Shown in pieces: positions 32,410-39,839 of a DNA stretch of 40,304 nucleotides (position 1 is the first letter of the stretch; each line of letters opens with the position of its first letter). The DNA is from an uncultured Roseburia sp. Lineage in GTDB: Bacteria > Bacillota > Clostridia > Lachnospirales > Lachnospiraceae. The translations under genes and the position numbers were made by a program. The notes below the pieces were generated by a model. That model made no database searches. It saw nothing but the letters and a program-made list of their open reading frames with translations, and had not been told where the DNA came from. The stretch spans positions 1 through 40,304 of the forward strand of contig CAKRLC010000013.1 of the NCBI GenBank assembly GCA_934358955.1, in the 5' to 3' direction.

Positions 32410-32460
32410 ACAAACGTTTGCGTAAATCTCATGCAAACGTTTGTGAAAATATGCTATAAT
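32410..32460 (+). promoter_or_regulatory. pfk-operon promoter with tandem LacI-type operator D
   Basis: Site D1 ACAAACGTTTGCGT (32410-32423) and D2 GCAAACGTTTGT (32433-32444) have centres 23 bp apart. An extended -10, TGCTATAAT with TATAAT at 32455-32460, follows, and D2 covers the -35 position. This is the best copy of the operator pair in the window. Confidence 0.75.
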
Positions 32461-32543
32461 GAAACCATCAAAAAGGAAATTCTGAGATAGAATGAAAAAG
32501 CTCAGGAAGGGCATAACAAGAGTCAGAAAAACAGGAGGGAACG

Positions 32544-33707
32544 ATGGGAGAAAGTATTTTAATCGTGCATGGCGGCGGACCAACTGCTGTGATCAATTCT
32601 TCCCTGTATGGTGCAGTCATGCAGGCAAAGAAGTACGGACAGTTAGAACACATCTATGCAGCAAAAAATGGTACAGGTGGTTTATTACGTGAAGAATTCA
32701 TCGAGATGGAACATGTTTCAGATGAAGATCTTAAGTTATTGCTTCAGACACCGGGAAGCGCAATTGGTACATCCAGAGACCAGTTAGAGCAGCCGGAATA
32801 TGATAAGATGACGGAAATCCTGTTAAAATATAACATCAAATATGTTCTTTTCAATGGTGGCAACGGAACGATGGATACCTGCGGAAAGTTATATAAAACA
32901 TGCAAGGCAAAGAATATCGACATCCGTGTGATGGGTATTCCAAAGACAATGGACAACGATATTGCAATCACAGACCACAGCCCGGGATTCGGAAGTGCAG
33001 CAAGATTTATTGCACAGAGCACGAAAGAAGTATGTGCAGATGTCAAGGGTCTGCCGATCCACGTAGTTGTAATGGAGGCATCCGGAAGAAATGCTGGATG
33101 GATCACAGCAGCGAGTGCGCTTGCAGCAGATGAAGACGGTGTGGGACCGGATCTGATCTACTTACCGGAGCGCCCGTTTGATGAGGATAAATATATTGAG
33201 GATGTGAAGAAGCTCCTTGAAAAGAAATCCGGTATCGTAGTGGTAGCCAGCGAAGGCTTGAAGGATAAAAATGGAGAACCGATCGTAGAACCGATCTTTA
33301 AGATCGGACGTGCAACTTACTTCGGAGATGTCAGTGCACATCTTGCAAACCTTGTAATTAAGAAGCTTGGTTACAAGGCAAGAAGTGAGAAACCGGGATT
33401 AGTCGGACGAGCATCCATCACAACACAGAGCCCTGTAGACCGTGAGGAGGCAGAGCTTGCAGGAAAGATGGCATGTGAGGCAGTGATGAACGGTGAGAGC
33501 GGCAAGATGGTTGCTTTTGAACGTGTATCTACAGAGCCATATGTTATGAAACCATTCCTCGTAGACATTGATGAAGTTATGATGTATGAGAGAACCATGC
33601 CGGATGAATATATTAATGAAGAAGGCAATGGTGTTACCGAAGCCTTCAAAGAATGGTGCAAACCATTGATCGGCGAGCGTTTACCAAAGATGATATCTTT
33701 TAACTAA
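32544..33707 (+). CDS. 6-phosphofructokinase-family enzyme (phosphoryl donor uncertain)
   Basis: Predicted to phosphorylate fructose-6-phosphate or a similar ketose phosphate. The 387-residue PfkA-fold protein starts with ILIVHGGGPTAVINSSLYG. Two sites set the donor in this family. Residues 105-111 read GGNGTMD, where ATP enzymes have GGDGS and PPi enzymes GGDDS. Residues 133-139 read PKTMDND, where ATP enzymes have a Gly in place of the Lys and PPi enzymes have Lys. So it has a mixed signature, and the metal-binding Asp of GGD is Asn. It is the first gene of pfk-fba-tpi-larA behind the operator pair D. The start is supported by AGGAGG (ACAGGAGGGAACG). Confidence 0.88.
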   Translation: MGESILIVHGGGPTAVINSSLYGAVMQAKKYGQLEHIYAAKNGTGGLLREEFIEMEHVSDEDLKLLLQTPGSAIGTSRDQLEQPEYDKMTEILLKYNIKYVLFNGGNGTMDTCGKLYKTCKAKNIDIRVMGIPKTMDNDIAITDHSPGFGSAARFIAQSTKEVCADVKGLPIHVVVMEASGRNAGWITAASALAADEDGVGPDLIYLPERPFDEDKYIEDVKKLLEKKSGIVVVASEGLKDKNGEPIVEPIFKIGRATYFGDVSAHLANLVIKKLGYKARSEKPGLVGRASITTQSPVDREEAELAGKMACEAVMNGESGKMVAFERVSTEPYVMKPFLVDIDEVMMYERTMPDEYINEEGNGVTEAFKEWCKPLIGERLPKMISFN

Positions 33708-33737
33708 ATAGAGAGTGGAAATAGGAGGAAAATTAAA

Positions 33738-34892
33738 ATGTTAGTACCAATGAGAGCAATTCTGGATGCAGCAGACAAAAATGATTATGCACAGGGTGCA
33801 TTTAACGTAAATGCTGAATGCCAGGTAAAAGCAGCAGTTGAGATCCATGAGCTGTTAAGAAGCCCTGCGATTATCCAGGGAGCAGATCTTGCAAACGGAT
33901 TTATGGGTGGACGCACTGATTTTGCTAATTCTACATTAGAAGACAAAAAAGCAGGCGCAAAGAATATCGGAAATGCAGTAAAGAAATACGGCGAAGACAG
34001 CACCATTCCGGTTGCGCTTCACTTAGACCACGGCAGAAACTTTGATTCCTGCGTAGCAGCGATCGAAGGCGGATATACAAGTGTTATGATCGACGGAAGT
34101 TCCCTTCCTTTCGATGAAAACGTAGAATTAACGCGTGAAGTTGTAAAATATGCACATGAGAGAGGTGTTACAGTAGAAGGTGAGCTTGGTGTGTTAGCAG
34201 GTGTGGAAGATCACGTATTTGCTGCAACAAGCACATACACCAATCCATTAAGCGCAATTGATTTCTTCCGCAAAACAGGTGTGGATGCATTAGCAATCAG
34301 CTACGGAACCATGCACGGAGCAAACAAAGGAAAGAATGCAGTGATCCGTAAAGAAATCGCGATCGCGATCAAAGAGTGCATGATGCATGAAGGAATCGAA
34401 GGATACTTAGTAAGCCATGGTTCTTCTACTGTTCCACAGTATATCGTAGAAGAGCTGAATGCACTTGGCGGCGAGATCACCAATGCATATGGTATTAATG
34501 TAGACCAGCTGGTAGAAGTAAGCCATTGCGGTATCAACAAGATCAATGTTGATACAGACCTTCGTCTTGCAGTTACAAGAAATATGAAAGAGCTTTTCGC
34601 AAAAGATGCAGCGCTTAGAAACAGTGCTTCTGTTGGTCAGATTTATGAGTTATTAGAGAAAAACAAAGCAGCATTTGATCCACGAGTATTTATCACACCA
34701 ATCATGGATACGATTATGTATGGCAATGTTCCGGATGATGATGTTGCAAGAATCTGCAAATGCATCGAAGACGGTGTAAAAGAAGCAATCGCACCATTAC
34801 TTGTAAAATTCGGAAGCTATGGAAAAGCACAGAAAGTAGAGCTTGTTACTATCGATGAGATGGCAGAGCGCTACAGAAAAGCAGGAATTTAA
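33738..34892 (+). CDS. fba: Class II fructose-bisphosphate aldolase family protein
   Basis: Zinc-dependent retro-aldol cleavage of a ketose-1,6-bisphosphate. The 384-residue product is longer than common FbaA-type class II aldolases of about 285-310 residues. The N-terminus AILDAADKNDYAQGAFNVN, the zinc-binding VALHLDHGRNFDSC, YTSVMIDGSSLPFDENVELT, VEGELGVLAGVED and YLVSHGSSTVPQYIVEEL, and the phosphate-site INKINVDTDLRLA, are all present. The extra C-terminal 80 residues (FITPIMDTIMYGNV onward) form an extension. It is 30 nt after pfk with AGGAGG upstream. Substrate could be FBP or a related ketose bisphosphate. Confidence 0.92.
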   Translation: MLVPMRAILDAADKNDYAQGAFNVNAECQVKAAVEIHELLRSPAIIQGADLANGFMGGRTDFANSTLEDKKAGAKNIGNAVKKYGEDSTIPVALHLDHGRNFDSCVAAIEGGYTSVMIDGSSLPFDENVELTREVVKYAHERGVTVEGELGVLAGVEDHVFAATSTYTNPLSAIDFFRKTGVDALAISYGTMHGANKGKNAVIRKEIAIAIKECMMHEGIEGYLVSHGSSTVPQYIVEELNALGGEITNAYGINVDQLVEVSHCGINKINVDTDLRLAVTRNMKELFAKDAALRNSASVGQIYELLEKNKAAFDPRVFITPIMDTIMYGNVPDDDVARICKCIEDGVKEAIAPLLVKFGSYGKAQKVELVTIDEMAERYRKAGI

Positions 34893-34922
34893 TCTGAAAT
34901 TTAGAAAAACAAAACTTCCTTT

Positions 34923-34944
34923 CTGCCTGTTATCTGACAGGCAG
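34923..34944 (+). other. Intercistronic hairpin between fba and tpi
   Basis: CTGCCTGT (34923-34930) / ACAGGCAG (34937-34944), perfect 8-bp stem with further CTTC/GAAG pairing outside. No T-run follows. Confidence 0.5.
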
Positions 34945-34974
34945 GAAGAAGACATTTAAAAAGTGAGGAAATCC

Positions 34975-35811
34975 ATGAAACATATTTATCTGAATTTAAA
35001 AAGATTTGATGTTCCAACAGAATTTGGCGGCGTAAACCGTATCGCTCCGGTTGCTGACTGGGCATCTTACATTGTAAAAAATACACAGGAAGAACTCAAA
35101 AACTACGATCCTGAAAAAGTAGAATTTGGTATGTATTTCCCAGAAGTCCATCTGTTAAATGCAGCAGCTGCAAAGACAGAAGGAAGCCCGATCAAGGTTG
35201 GATGCCAGAGTGTATACAGAGCAGATACTGCTGTTGGCGGAAACTTTGGTGCATTTACAACAAACAGACCGGCATCTGCCATGGTAGCAGCAGGCTGTGA
35301 GACAACGATCATCGGTCATTGCGAAGAAAGAAACGATAAAGCCGGAATTCTTGCAGAAGCTGGTGTAACAGACACAGATGCGGTGAACCGTTTATTAAAC
35401 CAGGAGATCAAATGCGCGATCGAAAGAGGTATGACAGTACTTTACTGTATCGGTGAAAAGAGTGAAGAGCAGGATCAGTGGCAGGAAGTTTTAGGCAAAC
35501 AGTTGGAGATCGGATTAAAAGACGTTGATAAATCAAAGGTTGTAATTGCTTATGAACCAATTTGGTCTATTGGACCGGGCAAGACACCTGCAGGAAAAGA
35601 ATATATCACAAAGATCGCACGTTTTGTAAAAGAGCAGACAGGCGGCATGGATATCGTATATGGCGGTGGATTAAAACAGGATAATGCAGCGATGCTTGCT
35701 TCTATCGATGAGATCGATGGAGGACTGATCGCCCTTACAAGGTTCCAGGGTGAGATCGGATACTATCCGGAAGAATATCTTGAGATCATCCGTCTTTACA
35801 TGGAAGGCTAA
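34975..35811 (+). CDS. Divergent triose-phosphate isomerase family protein
   Basis: TIM-barrel isomerase of 278 residues, predicted to act on the triose phosphates released by the aldolase. The active-site Glu is present (AYEPIWSIGPGKTP, Glu194) as is the catalytic His (IGHCEERND, His115). Several usual residues differ: GNWKMN at the start is LNLKRF, HSERR is HCEERN, and YGGSV is YGGGL. It is therefore well outside the housekeeping TpiA group and may act on another short ketose phosphate, as known TIM paralogues for tetrulose phosphates do. ATG at 34975 follows GAGG by 6 nt; an upstream in-frame GTG (34963) is less likely. Confidence 0.85.
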   Translation: MKHIYLNLKRFDVPTEFGGVNRIAPVADWASYIVKNTQEELKNYDPEKVEFGMYFPEVHLLNAAAAKTEGSPIKVGCQSVYRADTAVGGNFGAFTTNRPASAMVAAGCETTIIGHCEERNDKAGILAEAGVTDTDAVNRLLNQEIKCAIERGMTVLYCIGEKSEEQDQWQEVLGKQLEIGLKDVDKSKVVIAYEPIWSIGPGKTPAGKEYITKIARFVKEQTGGMDIVYGGGLKQDNAAMLASIDEIDGGLIALTRFQGEIGYYPEEYLEIIRLYMEG

Positions 35812-35826
35812 TCTGCAGAAAAACAG

Positions 35827-35868
35827 GATCAGAGAATTCCATGCAGGTCAGGGCAATGCACTCTGATC
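35827..35868 (+). other. Intercistronic hairpin between tpi and larA-like gene
   Basis: GATCAGAG (35827-35834) / CTCTGATC (35861-35868), perfect 8-bp stem, 26-nt loop. A TATAAT (35894-35899) without a -35 follows before the larA-like gene. Confidence 0.5.
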
Positions 35869-35922
35869 ATAACAAAAGAACAAAATAAGTGAATATAATA
35901 AAAAGAGAAGGAGAACAAATAT

Positions 35923-37416
35923 ATGAAACTTGATTTCGAATATGGCCAGGGCACTATGGCAGCAGAGTTACCAGATAATACAGATATTTTTATCCCAGGA
36001 GAAACAGTAAAAGATCCTGACTATATCCCAGAAGACAAATTAGAGGAAGCTTATCTTGAAAGCCTTGCTCATCCAATTGGAATGCCTACTTTAACAGAGC
36101 TTGCACACAAAGGAACTACTGTTACCATTATCGTTCCAGACCGTGTAAAAGGTGGAGAGCAGCCAACAAGCCACAGAAAATTAAGTATCAAATATATCTT
36201 AAGAGAATTATATGCAGCAGGCGTTGAGAAGAAAGATATTCTTTTCATCATTTCCAACGGATTACATCCAAGAAGTAAAGAGTCTGATGCAAAAGCAATT
36301 TTCGGCGATGAATTATTCAATGAATTCTGGCATACAGGTCAGATCATCAGCCATGACAGTGAAGATGAAGAGCATATGATTTACCTTGGAACAACACACA
36401 GAGGCGATCCTGTATACATGAACAAATATGTATATGACTGTGACCTTCCAATCTTAATCGGTCACGTACAGGGTAACCCATATGGTGGATACTCAGGTGG
36501 TTACAAACACAGTGCAACAGGTATCACAAACTGGAGATGTATCGCAAGCCACCATGTACCATCTGTTATGCACAGAGATGACTTCACACCGGTTAACGGC
36601 GGAAGCTTAATGCGTGATAAATTTAACGAGATCAGTATGCATATGGAAGAGAAAATGGGACATCCATTCTTCTGCTGCGATGCAGTTCTTGATACATGCT
36701 CCAGACAGATCGCTATCTATTCCGGATATGCAAAAGAAATGATGCCAATCAGCTGGAAGATTGCTGATAAGAGAACTTATGTACATTGGGCAGAGAAGAA
36801 ATACGATGTACTCGTATTTGGTATGCCACAGAAATTCCACTATGGTGATGGTATGGGAACAAACCCAATCATGATGATGCAGGCTTTAAGTGCACAGGTA
36901 TTAAGATTTAAACGTGTCATGAGTGACAACTGTGTTATTATCTGTTCTTCTATCTGTAATGGATATTTCCATGATGAATTATGGCCATATTTAAGAGAGC
37001 AGTATGAGCTGTTCCAGCATGACCATATGAATACATTACCGGATATCAATCGCTATGGCGAGTACTTCGCAACAAACGAAGAATATATCCGTAAATATCG
37101 TTTTACAAATGCATTCCATCCATTCCACGGATTCTCTATGATGTCTTGTGGACACATTGCAGAAATGAACACAAGCGCAATCTACATCGTAGGTGCTGAA
37201 GAACCTGGATATGCAAGAGGAATGGGCTTAAAGACAAGAGCTACATTTGAAGAAGCTTTAGCAGATGCTGAGAAGAAATTCGTTGGAAGCAACCCGAACA
37301 TCTTAGCACTTCCTATGACATTCAAGAAAGCAGCTGTACACCTTTGCATGAAGAATCCGGCAGATGACTGCATGGACGAGTACGGACATCGTCATGGCGG
37401 ATGCGGATGCTGCTAA
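35923..37416 (+). CDS. LarA-family nickel-pincer racemase/epimerase
   Basis: The LarA superfamily racemises or epimerises alpha-hydroxy acids with a nickel-pincer nucleotide held by a lysine. This 497-residue protein is longer than LarA (about 425). The four key residues align by spacing: His115 in SNGLHPRS, His181 in ILIGHVQG, the cofactor Lys195 in GGYSGGYKHSATG, and His211 in IASHHVP. The 115-181 and 195-211 intervals equal those of Lactiplantibacillus LarA (His108-His174, Lys184-His200). The C-terminus ends GHRHGGCGCC, a Cys/His-rich tail suggestive of metal binding. It is the last gene of the pfk-fba-tpi operon. The substrate is unknown; a sugar-derived hydroxy acid or sugar is inferred from context. 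Confidence 0.88.
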   Translation: MKLDFEYGQGTMAAELPDNTDIFIPGETVKDPDYIPEDKLEEAYLESLAHPIGMPTLTELAHKGTTVTIIVPDRVKGGEQPTSHRKLSIKYILRELYAAGVEKKDILFIISNGLHPRSKESDAKAIFGDELFNEFWHTGQIISHDSEDEEHMIYLGTTHRGDPVYMNKYVYDCDLPILIGHVQGNPYGGYSGGYKHSATGITNWRCIASHHVPSVMHRDDFTPVNGGSLMRDKFNEISMHMEEKMGHPFFCCDAVLDTCSRQIAIYSGYAKEMMPISWKIADKRTYVHWAEKKYDVLVFGMPQKFHYGDGMGTNPIMMMQALSAQVLRFKRVMSDNCVIICSSICNGYFHDELWPYLREQYELFQHDHMNTLPDINRYGEYFATNEEYIRKYRFTNAFHPFHGFSMMSCGHIAEMNTSAIYIVGAEEPGYARGMGLKTRATFEEALADAEKKFVGSNPNILALPMTFKKAAVHLCMKNPADDCMDEYGHRHGGCGCC

Positions 37417-37456
37417 TCAATATTATAAAAGCCAGATACTAAATTAAAATATACCC

Positions 37457-37502
37457 AAAAAAGAAAGGGCCGGGAGAGTGATCTCCCGGTTCTTTCTTTT
37501 TT
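37457..37502 (+). terminator. Strong terminator of the pfk-larA operon
   Basis: A stem of about 21 bp (including two G-T pairs) with inner CCGGGAGA (37470-37477) / TCTCCCGG (37482-37489), loop GTGA, flanked by A6 and T6. It would also work on the minus strand. Confidence 0.9.
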
Positions 37503-37543
37503 GATTAAATCATAAGGAAGGAAATGGTTTTGTAAGAAAATAG

Positions 37544-38521
37544 AAAAATCCAAATACATGGCAGGATAGTGAGAAAGCACAAATAAAAGATGTAACAAAG
37601 AATACATTGATTTCATGGGGCGTGTTGAAGGAAGCAGAGGGGAAGATATATCCGACAAATGCCTATGCACTTTTAACAGGCAAAATGCCACAAATGCCGG
37701 TAATTCAATGTGGTGTGTTCAAAGGAAAAAATCGTGCACACTTTGTTGACCGTAGAGAATTTGAAGGCTCTATTCAAGAACAGATGGAAGCAGCATATCA
37801 GTATGTCCTTGAAAAAATAAATATGGGAATGACAATAACAGGAATGTACAGGCAGGATGTATATGAGTTGCCGACAGACAGTATCAGAGAGCTGCTTGCA
37901 AATGCAGTGGCACACCGTAGTTATCTGGAGCCTGGAAACATTCAGGTGGCATTGTACGATGATAGGTTAGAAGTAACTTCTCCTGGAATGCTTTTAAACA
38001 ATGTTACGATTTCAAAAATGATGGAAGGTTATTCAAAACCGAGAAATCCGGCAATCGCGAGAGCGTTTGCTTATATGAAGATCATTGAGAAGTGGGGAAC
38101 AGGAATACCGAGATTATTTGAAGCTTGTGAGAAGTATGGTCTGCCAAAGCCAGAGCTTGTTGATTTTGATGGAGACTTTCGGGTGAATATGTATCGAAGG
38201 GCACAAAGCATGTTTTATGTCAATGGCGTGACTACCCAAACTACCCAGGATACTACCCAAGCTACCCAAGATATTACCCAAGGTATATCCAAAGTTGGGC
38301 TGAGTGAGGAAGACAAGGCAGTGCTAATGTTGATAGTAGAAGATTCCCGTATTACACAGAAAGAAATGGCGGCAAAATTAGGTTGGAAAATTGACAGAGT
38401 AAAATATTATCTTAATAAATTGAAGAGAAAAGGTATTATAAAGCGTGTTGGAACAAGCCAAAATGGGCATTGGGAAATAGTGGCAGAAGAAAATTTACAA
38501 ATGCCAAGGACTATAAGCTGA
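37544..38521 (+). pseudogene. 5'-truncated AlbA_2/RecG-like ATP-binding regulator
   Basis: The open frame runs from just after a TAG at 37541 and reads KNPNTWQDSEKAQIKDVTKN before a family-typical stretch. What remains is the HATPase-like part (DSIRELLANAVAHRSYLEPG, LEVTSPGMLLNNVT, NPAIARAFAYMKIIEKWGTGI) and a C-terminal winged helix (ITQKEMAAKLGWKIDRVKYYLNKLKRKGI). The N-terminal AlbA_2 DNA-binding domain of about 150-180 residues is missing. A TTG at 37607 could start a shorter product, but no ribosome binding site supports it. The linker has a Thr/Gln repeat (TTQTTQDTTQATQDITQ) encoded by tandem ACTACCCAA-type units at 38230-38282. It is probably a remnant of a mobile gene. Confidence 0.75.
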
Positions 38522-38554
38522 CAATTTTTAACTCTTCCATATTTTCGTGATGAG

Positions 38555-39493
38555 CTAGGAATGAAGCATATACTCTAAAAAATACTTCATACTCTTCGTC
38601 AGATATTTTTTCTGATGATAGATAAAATAGTAATATCTTTTGAATTCTGCATCTGTAACATGGATCTCTAATAATTTCCCCGAAGTAATATAATCAAGAG
38701 CCTGAGCTTTAGGCAGGAATAAGACACCCTGACCGTGCAGACAAAATTCCAGCAGGGCTTGTGTACTGACACTTTCCAGACTGATTTTTGGCTGGATCCC
38801 ATACTGATGGAACCGTTTATCTAACATGTCGCGGCATCCGCTTCCCGGTTCACGGACAAGAAGCGGGATTTTTTCAAAGTCCTGTATGGAAAGCTCCGGC
38901 GAAAGCTGTCGGAAGGAATCCGATTTATCATGTATATGATGGCTATGCAAAAAAGTAGAAGAAAAAGCAGGAAGAAAAGAAAAATCAGGACTGCATAAAG
39001 CAACCATGGATTCTTCTTTGATCAGCGTCTGTTGTATTCCTGCATGGGAACTTAAGTTGTCAACGATGGCAAAGTCGAGTTCATTATGAAGAAGGCAGTC
39101 TTCAATATGGCTTGAATTCTGTATCATGGTAAACAGAGGAATCTCCGGGTGGATCGACTGGAAATCGGAAATAATCTTTGGCAGATAATTGGCTCCAAAA
39201 GAAACATTACTGCCGATCCGGATACGCGTGGAAGCAGCAATATCCTGTAAGATATCTCTGGATTCTTCAAACTGTGTCAGGATCGAGTCGGCGTAGCCGC
39301 GTAGATATTCCCCGGCATTCGTGATATAAAGTCTTCTGTTCATGCGTTCAAACAGTTTAACCTGATAAAAAGTTTCTAATTCCCGAATGGCATTGCTGAC
39401 AGCAGGCTGTGCCATATTCAGATTTTTTGCAGCCTCTGTGATGCTTTCCATGCGGCATACTTCAGCGAAAATACGCAGATGCTTTAAAGTCAT
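38555..39493 (-). CDS. LysR-family transcriptional regulator
   Basis: The 312-residue regulator has an N-terminal winged helix (residues 1-60: MTLKHLRIFAEVCRMESITE, AAKNLNMAQPAVSNAIRELE) and a LysR substrate-binding domain (about 90-300; IRIGSNVSFGANYLPKII, HNELDFAIVDN, LLVREPGSGCRDMLD). An AAGGAAC site precedes the ATG on the minus strand. The PGSGCRDMLD segment resembles CysB/CysL-like and RbcR-type members. No divergently transcribed target gene is present; the region upstream holds structured repeats only, which may have displaced the original neighbour. Confidence 0.92.
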   Translation of the reverse strand: MTLKHLRIFAEVCRMESITEAAKNLNMAQPAVSNAIRELETFYQVKLFERMNRRLYITNAGEYLRGYADSILTQFEESRDILQDIAASTRIRIGSNVSFGANYLPKIISDFQSIHPEIPLFTMIQNSSHIEDCLLHNELDFAIVDNLSSHAGIQQTLIKEESMVALCSPDFSFLPAFSSTFLHSHHIHDKSDSFRQLSPELSIQDFEKIPLLVREPGSGCRDMLDKRFHQYGIQPKISLESVSTQALLEFCLHGQGVLFLPKAQALDYITSGKLLEIHVTDAEFKRYYYFIYHQKKYLTKSMKYFLEYMLHS

Positions 39494-39532
39494 TTCTAAG
39501 TTCCTTTCTGGTTGTGGTGTGGGCTGTGGCGG

Positions 39533-39689
39533 AAGATCGCACTAAAGAATGATTCCATGTTTCATTGTGCAGGGCATTCCGATGAGCCTCTGAAAGCGAA
39601 AAATGTGTTCAGCAATGGCTTCACACATTTTTTGAGTCTCATCTCCATTGCACAAGGAGAAATCTGGAATTATTCTTTTGTGAGATCTT
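39533..39689. repeat. Structured element, copy L
   Basis: Related to copy R (39881-40032) in inverted orientation. Nested stems: AAGATC (39533-39538) / GATCTT (39684-39689) extended by AAAGAAT/ATTCTTT and ATTCC/GGAAT; TTGTGCA (39565-39571) / TGCACAA (39649-39655); GATGAG (39581-39586) / CTCATC (39638-39643); AAAAATGTGT (39599-39608) / ACACATTTTT (39623-39632). The stems are kept in copy R although their sequences differ. It lies immediately upstream of the LysR gene. Confidence 0.75.
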
Positions 39690-39839
39690 CCAATGCAGGT
39701 TACAGCAGAAGCCACTATATCCAATGTCAAATTATAAAATATATAATGAAATTCTTATGTATTTTATAATAACATAATAATAGCTTTATTGAAATGAATT
39801 TGTTAGAATAATATAGGTTTTTATAGTTGGCTATTTAGA

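Noticed and set aside
39560..39600. Hammerhead ribozyme-like core (CCGATGAG..CTGAAAGC)
   Set aside because: The GATGAG segment pairs with CTCATC and covaries with copy R, and stem II and the cleavage-site arrangement of a hammerhead are missing.
39512..39769. 85-codon plus-strand open frame upstream of the LysR gene
   Set aside because: It runs through the structured element L, has no ribosome binding site and no protein-like pattern.
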